A DNA stretch of 64,000 nt from Pseudomonas arsenicoxydans (lineage in GTDB: Bacteria > Pseudomonadota > Gammaproteobacteria > Pseudomonadales > Pseudomonadaceae), in contig NZ_LT629705.1 in the NCBI RefSeq assembly GCF_900103875.1, positions 262,501-326,500 on the forward strand, written 5' to 3'. Made by a program: the position numbers and the translations under genes. The notes under the pieces were generated by a model, which saw only the letters and a program-made list of their open reading frames with translations, was not told the origin of the DNA and ran no database searches. This document shows, piece after piece, positions 9,058 to 18,526 of this stretch; within the stretch, counting starts at the first letter, position 1; every line of letters starts with the position of its first letter.

Positions 9058-9480
9058 TCACTGTAGGAGCGGGCTTGCCCGCGAAGGCGTCCGAACAGGC
9101 AACACCTGAGCCACGCCCCACGCCAATTCAAAGAACAGGAAAATCACCAGCAAAGAACTGGCGCCGTGGACCAAGGCATACAACTGCCAAGCCGCAAACA
9201 GAAGCCGCCCCACCGCGTCATACCGACCAAAAATCTGCTGCGGATCACGGATCCGCAGCACCGCCCAGATACACACAATCGAGCCAAACAGATTGGCTAT
9301 CAGCATGTGCATCGGCTCGAACGCCGGTAATTCACCGGGCAGGTTGAAAGCCTGACTCAAACTCGACAACACTCCATGCAATGCGGTGAAGCTCCACGGC
9401 GTGGCAAACGCCGCCGTCACGATCAAGTCATACCAGGCGCTACCCAGCACCAACCGGCGATATTGCGTTGAAGTCCACAT
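9058..9480 (-). CDS. Small inner-membrane protein under a MerR-type promoter
   Basis: 140-residue predicted membrane protein with about four hydrophobic helices (for example ANLFGSIVCIWAVLRI and SSLLVIFLFFELAWG). No function is recognised. It is transcribed divergently from a MerR regulator, and the intergenic region holds a 19-bp-spacer promoter reading toward this gene, so it is the likely target of that regulator. Oddity: the last residues, about SRASPLLQ, are encoded inside a REP element, which suggests that the native C-terminus was changed by REP insertion. Confidence 0.75.
   Translation of the reverse strand: MWTSTQYRRLVLGSAWYDLIVTAAFATPWSFTALHGVLSSLSQAFNLPGELPAFEPMHMLIANLFGSIVCIWAVLRIRDPQQIFGRYDAVGRLLFAAWQLYALVHGASSLLVIFLFFELAWGVAQVLPVRTPSRASPLLQ
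9061..9086. repeat. Single REP element
   Basis: CTGTAGGAGCGGGCTTGCCC and its continuation match the Pseudomonas REP core, with the GCGGGCTTGCCCGC palindrome. It overlaps the 3' end of the small membrane protein gene. Confidence 0.85.
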
Positions 9481-9512
9481 CCTTCTTGCTCCATAAAATC
9501 AGGGAGCAAAAA

Positions 9513-9543
9513 GGCTAAAGCCTGGAGTATGCTCCAAGGTCAA
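9513..9543 (-). promoter_or_regulatory. MerR-type promoter/operator (19-bp spacer)
   Basis: On the minus strand a -35 TTGACC (9538-9543) and a -10 TTAGCC (9513-9518) are separated by exactly 19 bp, the over-long spacer of MerR-activated promoters. The spacer holds a near-palindrome, TGGAGCATACTCCA. It reads into the small membrane protein gene and lies about 20 bp from the MerR gene start, so the regulator probably activates its neighbour and controls itself. Confidence 0.72.
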
Positions 9544-9563
9544 GCCCCTCTCGAGACGTCATG

Positions 9564-9914
9564 ATGCGCATCGGTGAATTAGCCCAGGCCTGCGCCGTCA
9601 GTCGCGACACGCTGCGCTTTTACGAGCAACGCGGGTTGATCGCGGCGCAACGCACGGCCAACGGATATCGCGACTACCCGGCGGACATGGTGCAACTGGT
9701 GCTGTATATCAAGACGGCTCAACGGCTGGGGTTTACCCTCGGCGAGATCAGTAACAGTGTCGCCGCGTTGTGGCAGTCGCCCAACCCGGACAGTGCCGTC
9801 ACACAATTGCTGCAAGACAAACTCAAACTGATTGAAACCCGAATGGACGAACTTGGCGCGCTGCGCAGTGAGTTGCAGCAACGGCTCGGCCAGCGTTGTC
9901 CATTAAATCCGTGA
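9564..9914 (+). CDS. MerR-family regulator
   Basis: 116-residue MerR regulator. The winged HTH (MRIGELAQACAVSRDTLRFY, RTANGYRDYP) is at the N-terminus, followed by a dimerisation helix. The C-terminus is short and ends RCPLNP with a single cysteine, so a metal-binding loop like that of CueR is not evident. Some family members sense other signals. It is divergent from a small membrane protein with a typical MerR promoter in between. ATG 9561 directly before is an equally possible start. Confidence 0.85.
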   Translation: MRIGELAQACAVSRDTLRFYEQRGLIAAQRTANGYRDYPADMVQLVLYIKTAQRLGFTLGEISNSVAALWQSPNPDSAVTQLLQDKLKLIETRMDELGALRSELQQRLGQRCPLNP

Positions 9915-9939
9915 CCCTCATTGATCAAGGAAGCCCCTC

Positions 9940-10626
9940 ATGTCTCCGGCAAAAACCGCACTCATCATTGGCGCCTCCCGGGGCCTTGGCCTCGGTCTGG
10001 TAAAAACCTTGCTGGCCGACGGCTGGCAAGTCACCGCCACCGTGCGCAACCCGCAGAACGCCGAGGCACTGCAAGCGCTGGGAAAGGTGCGGATCGAGAA
10101 ACTCGATATGGATGACCAGCAGGCGGTCATCGCCCTGAGCCAACAGCTCAAGGGCGAAGTGTTTGATTTGCTGTTCGTGAATGCCGGAGTCAAAGGACCG
10201 GACGTGCAAACGCCGGGTGGCGCGACGTTGGCTGAGGTCGGCCAGTTGTTCTTCACCAACGCCGTGGCGCCGATCAACCTGGCACAGCGTTTTGTCGGGC
10301 AGATTCGCCCGGAGACCGGCGTGCTGGCCTTCATGAGTTCGGTGCTGGGCAGCGTGACCATGCCGGACGCGCCGGAGATGGCGTTGTACAAGGCCAGCAA
10401 GGCGGCGTTGAACTCGATGACCAACAGTTTCGTGACGCAATTGGGCGAGCAGAAACTCACCGTGCTGTCGATGCATCCCGGTTGGGTGAAGACGGACATG
10501 GGCGGTGAAGGAGCCGACATCGATGTGGAAACCAGCACCCGTGGCCTGATTGATCAGGTGAACGCGTACACCGGCAAGGGCGGGCATCACTTCGTGAATT
10601 ACCGGGGTGAAACCATTCCCTGGTAA
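9940..10626 (+). CDS. SDR-family oxidoreductase
   Basis: 228-residue short-chain dehydrogenase/reductase. The Rossmann NAD(P) motif GASRGLGLG is at the N-terminus, NAG near residue 80, and the catalytic YKASK with an upstream serine in MSSVLGSVT. Its length and C-terminus fit small cytoplasmic SDRs such as those called CsgA- or YciK-like; the substrate cannot be read. It follows the MerR gene by 25 bp on the same strand and may be co-transcribed. Confidence 0.85.
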   Translation: MSPAKTALIIGASRGLGLGLVKTLLADGWQVTATVRNPQNAEALQALGKVRIEKLDMDDQQAVIALSQQLKGEVFDLLFVNAGVKGPDVQTPGGATLAEVGQLFFTNAVAPINLAQRFVGQIRPETGVLAFMSSVLGSVTMPDAPEMALYKASKAALNSMTNSFVTQLGEQKLTVLSMHPGWVKTDMGGEGADIDVETSTRGLIDQVNAYTGKGGHHFVNYRGETIPW

Positions 10627-10634
10627 CACACAAA

Positions 10635-10733
10635 ACCCTGTGGGAGCCGGGCTTGCCCGCGATAGCGGTGTATCAGGCGCCAACGATATCGACTGACACT
10701 CCGTCATCGCGGGCAAGCCCGCTCCCACAGGGT
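10635..10733. repeat. REP doublet (inverted pair)
   Basis: Two REP units in inverted orientation, 10635-10663 and 10706-10733, each with a GGGCTTGCCCGCGAT-type core and separated by about 42 bp. The pair can fold into a long hairpin in the transcript and lies downstream of the SDR gene. Confidence 0.9.
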
Positions 10734-10879
10734 CTCGGGTTGCTCTGTCGGACGAGGCTTGCCGGGAAAGCCGTTTTGTTTGAAACTTCGCACCTCGCCC
10801 TCGCGGCGACCCTGGATCAGCAGACAGGGTAATCACTGAGCTGGCTAACCTGAACCCACTTTCAGAGGAGCCGGCCACC

Positions 10880-12238
10880 ATGCCTGCGACCCGTACCTGG
10901 TTAAAAAATCCCCTCGCGATCTTCACTGCCAATGGCCTCGATGCCCGTGGCGGCCTGGTGCTGCAAGACGGTTTGATCGTCGAAGTGCTCGCCGCCGGCC
11001 AGCAACCTTCCGTGCCCTGTGGACAGGTGTTCGATGCCCGCGAGCATGTGATCCTGCCGGGGCTGATCAACACCCATCACCACTTCTATCAAACCCTGAC
11101 CCGCGCCTGGGCGCCGGTGGTCAATCAGCCGTTGTTCCCGTGGCTGAAAACCCTGTACCCGGTCTGGGCGCGTCTGACTCCTGAAAAACTCGCCCTCGCC
11201 AGTAAAGTCGCGTTGGCCGAGTTGCTGCTGTCCGGCTGCACCACCGCCGCCGACCACCACTACCTGTTTCCGGAGGGTCTGGAAAACGCGATCGACGTGC
11301 AAGTCGAAAGCGTCCGCGAGCTGGGCATGCGCGCCATGCTCACACGCGGTTCCATGAGCCTGGGCGAAAAGGACGGCGGCCTGCCGCCGCAGCAAACCGT
11401 GCAGGAAGGTGAAGTGATTCTCGCTGACAGTCAGCGCCTGATCGCCGAATATCACGAGCGTGGCGATGGCGCGCAAATCCAGATCGCCCTCGCGCCGTGC
11501 TCGCCGTTTTCGGTGACCCCGGAGATCATGTCCGCCAGCGCCGAACTGGCCAACAAACTCGATGTACGCCTGCACACTCACCTGGCCGAAACCCTCGACG
11601 AAGAAGACTTCTGCCTGCAACGCTTCGGCCTGCGCACCGTGGATTACCTGGACAGCGTCGGCTGGCTCGGCCCGCGCACCTGGCTGGCTCACGGCATCCA
11701 CTTCAACCCGGACGAAATCGCCCGCCTCGGCGCGGCCGGCACCGGCATCTGCCATTGCCCGAGCTCGAACATGCGCCTGGCCTCTGGCATTTGCCCAACA
11801 CTGGACCTGACCGCTGCTGGCGCGTTGCTGGGTCTTGGGGTGGACGGTTCAGCGTCCAACGATGCGTCGAACATGATGCTCGAAACCCGTCAGGCGCTTT
11901 ACATTCAGCGGCTGCGTTACGGCGCGGAAAAGATCACTCCGGAACTGGTTTTGGGCTGGGCGACCAAGGGCTCGGCAAGTCTGCTCGGGCGCACGGATAT
12001 CGGCGAACTGGCAGTGGGCAAGCAGGCAGATCTGGCGCTGTTCAAGCTTGATGAGCTGCGCTTCTCCGGCAGTCATGATCCGGTGTCGGCGTTGCTGCTG
12101 TGCGGTGCGGATCGCGCGGATCGGGTGATGGTGGGTGGCAAGTGGCGGGTGATAGACGGACAGGTTGAGGGGCTGGATCTTAAAGGTCTGATTGCCGATC
12201 ACAGCCAGGCAGCCCGGCAGCTGATCGCCGGCACCTGA
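10880..12238 (+). CDS. 8-oxoguanine deaminase
   Basis: 452-residue amidohydrolase that hydrolyses 8-oxoguanine to urate and ammonia, clearing oxidised purine. Metal and catalytic residues are visible: NTHHHFYQTL near residue 70, LHTHLAET, LAHGIHF and GVDGSASNDASNM. These match the cog0402 8-oxoguanine deaminases, whose P. aeruginosa member PA0142 was shown to have this activity. AGAGGAGCC lies just before the start. Nearby purine uptake and adenine deaminase genes support purine salvage or degradation. Guanine or other hydroxypyrimidine deaminases are the alternatives. Confidence 0.87.
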   Translation: MPATRTWLKNPLAIFTANGLDARGGLVLQDGLIVEVLAAGQQPSVPCGQVFDAREHVILPGLINTHHHFYQTLTRAWAPVVNQPLFPWLKTLYPVWARLTPEKLALASKVALAELLLSGCTTAADHHYLFPEGLENAIDVQVESVRELGMRAMLTRGSMSLGEKDGGLPPQQTVQEGEVILADSQRLIAEYHERGDGAQIQIALAPCSPFSVTPEIMSASAELANKLDVRLHTHLAETLDEEDFCLQRFGLRTVDYLDSVGWLGPRTWLAHGIHFNPDEIARLGAAGTGICHCPSSNMRLASGICPTLDLTAAGALLGLGVDGSASNDASNMMLETRQALYIQRLRYGAEKITPELVLGWATKGSASLLGRTDIGELAVGKQADLALFKLDELRFSGSHDPVSALLLCGADRADRVMVGGKWRVIDGQVEGLDLKGLIADHSQAARQLIAGT

Positions 12239-12250
12239 CACACACTATTC

Positions 12251-12342
12251 CTGTGGGAGCGGGCTTGCCCGCGATGGCGGCCTGTCAGCCAACAAATATG
12301 TTGCATGTGCTGGCCTCATCGCGGGCAAGCCCGCTCCCACAA
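12251..12342. repeat. REP doublet (inverted pair)
   Basis: Inverted REP units at 12251-12275 and 12318-12342 with the GGGAGCGGGCTTGCCCGCGAT core. The pair sits between the convergent ends of the deaminase and antiporter genes, where it may act as a bidirectional mRNA end. Confidence 0.9.
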
Positions 12343-12356
12343 GGTTTTGTGTGTGT

Positions 12357-13445
12357 TCAAAGGCCCAGCAGCGACAACATGATGAACGTCGCAAACAGCA
12401 CAAAGTGGGTCATCCCTTCGATGGCATTGGTTTCGCCATCGTTGAGGTTGATCGCGCTGACGATCAGGGTGAGGAAGATCATCACCGTCTGCACCGGGGT
12501 CATTGCCATCTGGAACGGCTGACCGGTATAGAGCGCCATGGCTTCCATTACCGGCACCGTCAGGATCACCGTCGACAACGACGCCCCCATGGCGATGTTG
12601 ACCACCGACTGCATGCGGTTGGCCAATGCCGCTCGCAATGCGGTGAGGATTTCCGGGGCCGCCGATATCGCTGCCACCAGAATCGCCGTGATCACCGGCG
12701 GAGCGCCCGTTCCTTCCAGGCCCAAGTCGAGGGTCTTGGACATCACCTCGGCCAACGCGCCGATCACCACAACGCCGAACACCAAGGTGGCGATACTCAG
12801 CGTCAGATTGACCGGTTCAGGCTCTTCTTCCGGGACTTTCTTGCGACGTTTTTCCGGGTAGCTGTAGCTGAAGAAATAACTGTGTGGCCCTACCTGCATG
12901 CGCAGGAACAGGGTGTAGAGCACGATCATCGCGCCGATGGTGAACGCCGAATACACCTTCCAGTTGGCTTCGGGAATGAACTCCGGCACCACCATCGAGA
13001 CGCCCATGGCGGTGAGGATCATCACGCTGTAACTGCGGGCCGAGTCGTCGTTATAGGACTGTTCGCCGTGCTTGATCCCACCCATCAACGCCGCCAGGCC
13101 AAGGATGCCATTGATGTCGAGCATCACCGCCGAGTAAATCGTGTCGCGCACGAGGGTCGATGAGGCTTCATTGCTCATCATGATCGCCAGGATCACTACC
13201 TCTACCAGCACCGCGGCCAGTGTCAGGATCATCGTGCCGTAGGGGTCACCGACTTTCTCGGCGAGCAGTTCGGCGTGATGCGCCACGCGCATGGAGGCCG
13301 CAACGATGAAGGCGATCAGGACCAGGCCGGCGGCGAGTGCGACCGGCTGGCCGCTGTGCAACATCCAGTGTTCCAGTGGATAAGCGACCACGGCGGCGAG
13401 TAGCGCCAGCAGGAGAAACTTTTCTTGCTTGAAGAGTGTGAGCAT
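12357..13445 (-). CDS. chaA: Calcium/proton antiporter ChaA-like
   Basis: 362-residue inner-membrane cation/H+ exchanger (CaCA superfamily, ChaA type), with about eleven hydrophobic helices. Two inverted repeat halves carry the acidic exchanger motifs: LAAVLVEVVILAIMMSNE in the first and ISAAPEILTALRAA in the second. A charged loop near residues 185-200 separates the halves. It exports Ca2+ or Na+ in exchange for protons at alkaline pH. It is oriented against its neighbours and is not part of the purine module. Confidence 0.86.
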   Translation of the reverse strand: MLTLFKQEKFLLLALLAAVVAYPLEHWMLHSGQPVALAAGLVLIAFIVAASMRVAHHAELLAEKVGDPYGTMILTLAAVLVEVVILAIMMSNEASSTLVRDTIYSAVMLDINGILGLAALMGGIKHGEQSYNDDSARSYSVMILTAMGVSMVVPEFIPEANWKVYSAFTIGAMIVLYTLFLRMQVGPHSYFFSYSYPEKRRKKVPEEEPEPVNLTLSIATLVFGVVVIGALAEVMSKTLDLGLEGTGAPPVITAILVAAISAAPEILTALRAALANRMQSVVNIAMGASLSTVILTVPVMEAMALYTGQPFQMAMTPVQTVMIFLTLIVSAINLNDGETNAIEGMTHFVLFATFIMLSLLGL

Positions 13446-13587
13446 TGCGGGCCTTTTTTGCCGATGCAGCGAAAGCAGAGTGATGAGCTACTGACTGCGG
13501 TGGAGCGCTAACGTTTCGTTACACCTTAGCGCACCAGTGGATGGCAGCCGTTTCAGGCGATGCACTTTTATTGTCCGCACTGGCCAC

Positions 13588-13627
13588 ATCGCGAGCAGGG
13601 ACCTGTGGGAGCGAGCCTGCTCGCGAT
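13588..13627. repeat. REP element upstream of the binding-protein gene
   Basis: A REP-like unit of the GAGCGAGCCTGCTCGCGAT subtype at 13603-13627, preceded by the inverted partial copy ATCGCGAGCAGG at 13588-13599. It lies about 95 bp before the binding-protein start. Confidence 0.75.
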
Positions 13628-13719
13628 AGCCGTTACGCGGTCGCAAGCCATTTGTTGTCTTGTTGGTCAGCAACTTGCATTGCCCCTGCCAACCTCACAA
13701 CAACATGGAGTTCCAATTC

Positions 13720-14802
13720 ATGCACAAACGTCCGTTGAAGAAGCTGCTTGGCGCCGTTGTCGCGGCTATCGGTCTGAGCGCCAGCCTGACCGCCAGTGCC
13801 GCCGACCCGCTGAAAGTCGGCTTCGTCTACATCGGCCCGATCGGTGACCACGGCTGGACTTATCAGCATGAACAGGGGCGCAAGTTGCTGGCCGAAAAGT
13901 TCGGCAATCAGATCACCACCAACTACGTCGAGAACGTCGCCGAGGGCGCGGACGCCGAGCGGGTGATCCGCAACATGGCCAAAGACAACTACGACCTGAT
14001 CTTCACTACCTCTTTCGGCTACATGAACCCGACCCTGAAAGTGGCGAAGCAATTTCCCAAAGTGACCTTCGAACACGCCACCGGCTACAAGCAGGACAAG
14101 AACCTCGGCACCTATCTGGCGCGCACGTATGAAGGTCGCTACGTCAGCGGCTTCCTCGCGGCAAAAATGACCAAGACCAAAAAAATCGGCTACGTCGCCT
14201 CGTTCCCGATTCCTGAAGTCATCCGTGACATCAACGCCATTCAACTGGCCCTGAACAAATACAACCCGGGCACCGAGATCAAAGTGGTGTGGGTCAACTC
14301 ATGGTTCGACCCGGGCAAGGAAGCCGACGCCGCCAACGCCTTGATCGACCAGGGTGTCGACGTGGTGTTCCAGCACACTGACAGCCCGGCGCCGATTCAG
14401 GCCGCTGAGCGTCGCGGCGTGTATGCCGTTGGCTACGCTTCGGACATGGCGCACTTCGGACCCAAGGCGGTCCTGACCTCGATCGTCAATGACTGGGCTC
14501 CGCATTACATTCAGGCGACGCAGAGCGTGATCGATCACGCGTGGAAGTCGCAGGATTACTGGGGCGGGTTGCAGGATGGCACGGTTGAACTGCCGATCAG
14601 CGACCTGGTGCCAGCGCCGGTGAAAGCCGAGGCAGAACAACTCATCGCCGACATCAAGAGCGGTGCATTGCATCCGTTCACCGGACCGATCAAGGATCAG
14701 GCCGGCGCCGTGAAAATCGCGGCGGGTGCAACAGCCAGCAATGCGGAACTGGCGTCGATGAACTACTACGTTGAAGGCATGAAGGCGGACATTCCCAAGT
14801 AA
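13720..14802 (+). CDS. BMP-family ABC substrate-binding protein (purine/nucleoside)
   Basis: 360-residue periplasmic binding protein of the BMP/PnrA type. The start at 13720 has GGAG about 10 bases upstream and gives a clear signal peptide (MHKRPLKKLLGAVVAAIG, then cleavage near ASAADP). The mature start LKVGFVYIGPIGDHGWTY is characteristic of the family that binds nucleosides or purines. It is the best partner for the ABC ATPase and permeases at 5.4-9.0 kb, separated from them by about 4.7 kb. No lipobox cysteine is seen, so it should be soluble in the periplasm. Confidence 0.9.
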   Translation: MHKRPLKKLLGAVVAAIGLSASLTASAADPLKVGFVYIGPIGDHGWTYQHEQGRKLLAEKFGNQITTNYVENVAEGADAERVIRNMAKDNYDLIFTTSFGYMNPTLKVAKQFPKVTFEHATGYKQDKNLGTYLARTYEGRYVSGFLAAKMTKTKKIGYVASFPIPEVIRDINAIQLALNKYNPGTEIKVVWVNSWFDPGKEADAANALIDQGVDVVFQHTDSPAPIQAAERRGVYAVGYASDMAHFGPKAVLTSIVNDWAPHYIQATQSVIDHAWKSQDYWGGLQDGTVELPISDLVPAPVKAEAEQLIADIKSGALHPFTGPIKDQAGAVKIAAGATASNAELASMNYYVEGMKADIPK

Positions 14803-14823
14803 TCCGCGCCGAACACAAAACCC

Positions 14824-14846
14824 TGTGGGAGCAGCCCTCTCCCACA
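14824..14846. terminator. Hairpin after the binding-protein gene
   Basis: TGTGGGAG and CTCCCACA flank a 7-base loop, forming an 8-bp stem 20 bp after the binding-protein stop. There is no T-run. It looks like a deleted REP pair that may protect the transcript end. Confidence 0.5.
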
Positions 14847-14876
14847 TTGGATTTTCAGCGTTCTTAAGGACAGCGC

Positions 14877-15842
14877 ATGAACCAACTCCCGATCATCGAC
14901 ATCACCCCGCTCTACAGCGACGATCAAACCGCCTGGCAATTCGTCGCGACCCAAATCGACCGCGCCTGCCGCGAGTGGGGTTTCTTCTACATCAAAGGCC
15001 ACCCGATCAGCCCGTCGCGCATCGACGCGGTACTCGACCACGCCCAACGCTTCTTCGCCTTGCCCGCTGATGAAAAGCTCAAGATCGACATCACCCAGAC
15101 TCGTCACCATCGCGGCTACGGCGCCATCGCCACCGAACAGTTGGACCCGAGCAAGCCCAGCGACCTGAAAGAAACCTTCGATATGGGCCTGCACCTTGCG
15201 GCCGATCATCCGGATGTCCTCGCCGAAAAACCCTTGCGCGGCCCCAACCGTCATCCGTCGTTGCCTGGCTGGGCAGCGTTGATGGAGCAACACTACGTCG
15301 ACATGCAGGCGCTTGCCCAAACCCTGTTGCGGGCGATGACGATGGCGCTGAACATCGAGCGCGACTTCTTCGACACGCGCTTCAATGAGCCCGTCAGCGT
15401 GCTGCGGATGATTCATCACCCGCCGCGTCACACCGCCAGTTGCGAAGAACAACAAGGTGCCGGTGCCCATACCGATTACGGTTGCATCACCCTGCTCTAC
15501 CAGGACGCCGCCGGTGGACTGCAAGTGCGCAACGTCAAAGGCGAATGGATCGACGCGCCACCGATCGAGGGCACGTTCGTGGTCAATCTCGGCGACATGA
15601 TGGCGCGCTGGAGTAACGACCGTTACCTGTCGACGCCGCACCGGGTGATCAGCCCGCTGGGTGTCGATCGATACTCGATGCCGTTCTTCGCCGAACCTCA
15701 TCCCGATACGCCGATTGAATGTCTGCCCGGTTGTCAGGATGAACGGCATCCGGCGAAATACCCGGCCACCACCTGCGCCGAATTCCTGATCTCGCGTTTT
15801 GCCGACACCTACGCTTATCGACGGGAACAGGAAGCGGTGTGA
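14877..15842 (+). CDS. 2-oxoglutarate/Fe(II)-dependent dioxygenase (isopenicillin N synthase-like)
   Basis: 321-residue oxygenase. It has an N-terminal DIOX_N region (REWGFFYIKGHPI) and the jelly-roll core with the iron facial triad in AHTDYGCITLL (His-x-Asp) and STPHRVISP (distal His). The 2-oxoglutarate-binding arginine is probably in DRYSMPFF. It lies between the purine binding protein and adenine deaminase, as in P. aeruginosa (PA0147). A role in purine or pyrimidine base oxidation is likely, but the substrate is not identifiable from sequence. Confidence 0.85.
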   Translation: MNQLPIIDITPLYSDDQTAWQFVATQIDRACREWGFFYIKGHPISPSRIDAVLDHAQRFFALPADEKLKIDITQTRHHRGYGAIATEQLDPSKPSDLKETFDMGLHLAADHPDVLAEKPLRGPNRHPSLPGWAALMEQHYVDMQALAQTLLRAMTMALNIERDFFDTRFNEPVSVLRMIHHPPRHTASCEEQQGAGAHTDYGCITLLYQDAAGGLQVRNVKGEWIDAPPIEGTFVVNLGDMMARWSNDRYLSTPHRVISPLGVDRYSMPFFAEPHPDTPIECLPGCQDERHPAKYPATTCAEFLISRFADTYAYRREQEAV

Positions 15843-15912
15843 ACCGGCTGGTCAGGTTTTGCTAATTGTTTCCACGAGCATCTGTAGAATGCTCGTCATC
15901 TGCACCTGATGA

Positions 15913-16875
<963 letters not shown>

Positions 16876-16894
16876 TGACTGTTCGCTGACAACT

Positions 16895-17001
16895 GATCGT
16901 TCCCACGCTCCGCGTGGGAATGCAGCCCGGGACGCTCCGCGTCCCAAGAGCGGACGCAGAGCGTCCGGTGAGGCATTCCCACGCGGAGCGTGGGAACGAT
17001 C
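16895..17001. repeat. Nested palindromic repeat element
   Basis: Outer arms at 16895-16923 and 16973-17001 are perfect 29-nt inverted copies, and each is itself palindromic (CCCACGCTCCGCGTGGG). Two inner hairpins, GGGACGCTCCGCGTCCC and CGGACGCAGAGCGTCCG, lie between them. A single copy of the outer unit recurs at 59067-59090, so this is a dispersed family distinct from the REP elements. It fills the gap between convergent genes. Confidence 0.88.
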
Positions 17002-17009
17002 ATCAACAG

Positions 17010-18389
17010 TTAGATCGGGGTTGCCTCGGTCAGCTCTTCAAGCGTCTTGCCCCGCGTCTCCATCCCGAACACCCAAACCACCCCCGCCGCAATCGCAAAG
17101 CACATAGCCCCCAGCGCGAACACGCCGCCCTGCCCGGTGATAGGAAACACCAGCCCGGTCACCAGTGGTCCGAGTAACGAACCCACGCGACCAATCGCCG
17201 ACGCAAATCCCGACCCCGTCGCCCTGGCCGACGTCGGGTACAACTCAGGTGTGTAGGTGTAGAGCACCGCCCACATGCCGAACAGAAAGAACTGCATCAA
17301 CAGGCCCGAGGTAATCAACAAGCCGACATTGCCGCCAAACACTGCGCTCTGGCCGTAAAGAAACGCCATCACCCCGCCGCCGAGCAGGGTCACCACGCAC
17401 ACCGGTTTACGCCCCCAACGTTCCACCAGCCACGCCGCCATCAGGAAGCCTGGAATTCCGCCCAGGGAAATCAGCACCGTGTAATACACCGACTGCGTCA
17501 CGGCGAAACCCGACTGTTGCAGCAATGCGCTGAGCCAGGACGTCAGGCCATAAAAACCCAGCAAGGCAAAGAACCAGACGCTCCAGATCATCATCGTGCG
17601 CTGGCGATACAGCGGCGACCAGATCTGGCGCAAGGCGGACAAAAAGTTGCCCGGCGTACTGGCCACGCGTGGCAGGGGAATCGGCTCCGGCAAGTCCGAA
17701 CGCCCCAGCGATGCCCGGACTCGATGTTCGATCCCCAGCAACACTTTATCGGCCGCCTCATGCCGCCCGGCCTGTTCCAGCCAGCGCGGTGACTCGGGAA
17801 TGAAAAAACGGATCGCCAGAACGAACACCGCCGGCACCGCCAACACGAGGAAGATGTCCCGCCAGCCAACCACCGGCAACAGGAAATACGACAACACCCC
17901 GGCCGCGACGAAGCCCAGCGGCCAGAACCCGTCCATCAGCGCAATGTAACGCCCACGCCTCTTGGCCGGAATCAACTCCGAGAGCATCGATTGCGCGATG
18001 GGAAACTCCATGCCCATGCCGATCCCCAACAGGATGCGGAACAAGGTCAGCGTTTCGATGCTCTGCGCCGTCGAGCACAGGTAACTGGCGATGCCCCACA
18101 ACACGATGCTCCACTGGAACACCGGTTTACGGCCAAAGCGGTCGGCCAACATGCCGGACAGCGAAGCGCCGAGCACCATGCCAAAGAAGCTCGAGCTGGC
18201 CAGCAACCCGGCTTGCGCCGAGCTCAGGCCGAATTCGGTTTTAATCGAGCCGAGCAGGAAGGTCATCATCGCCAGGTCCATGGAGTCGAAGAAAAACGCC
18301 AAGGCAATGATGATGAAAATGATGCGGTGGTAACCGCTGATGGGCAGTCGTTCCAGTCGTTCTGCCGCGCTGAAGCCTTGTGTGTCCAT
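17010..18389 (-). CDS. MFS transporter (aromatic acid/nicotinate or sugar porter type)
   Basis: 459-residue major facilitator with twelve predicted helices. The loop 2-3 motif GMLADRFGRKP is present with a second copy in the C-terminal half (WLVERWGRKP). FFIPESPRWLEQAG and the C-terminal YTPELYPTSARATGSG match the group that includes NiaP and aromatic acid porters. ATG 18389 was chosen over an upstream TTG. The substrate is unknown. It lies 137 bp downstream of an ArsR-type regulator on the same strand. Confidence 0.85.
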   Translation of the reverse strand: MDTQGFSAAERLERLPISGYHRIIFIIIALAFFFDSMDLAMMTFLLGSIKTEFGLSSAQAGLLASSSFFGMVLGASLSGMLADRFGRKPVFQWSIVLWGIASYLCSTAQSIETLTLFRILLGIGMGMEFPIAQSMLSELIPAKRRGRYIALMDGFWPLGFVAAGVLSYFLLPVVGWRDIFLVLAVPAVFVLAIRFFIPESPRWLEQAGRHEAADKVLLGIEHRVRASLGRSDLPEPIPLPRVASTPGNFLSALRQIWSPLYRQRTMMIWSVWFFALLGFYGLTSWLSALLQQSGFAVTQSVYYTVLISLGGIPGFLMAAWLVERWGRKPVCVVTLLGGGVMAFLYGQSAVFGGNVGLLITSGLLMQFFLFGMWAVLYTYTPELYPTSARATGSGFASAIGRVGSLLGPLVTGLVFPITGQGGVFALGAMCFAIAAGVVWVFGMETRGKTLEELTEATPI

Positions 18390-18526
18390 GCCACATTCCC
18401 CCAATCCGGAAATCCCCGAATTCGAGTGTGCGCGATAGACCCTGTGGGTGATGGCTGGATGCGACCTGTCCGCAACTGCTAACGACGCCCGAGCTCATTG
18501 ACAGCAGACATCGGGCACAAAAGGCT

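Noticed and set aside
10635..12342. Repeated GC-rich units considered as a CRISPR array
   Set aside because: The units are inverted REP pairs with unequal spacing and no spacers of constant length; no cas genes are present in the window.
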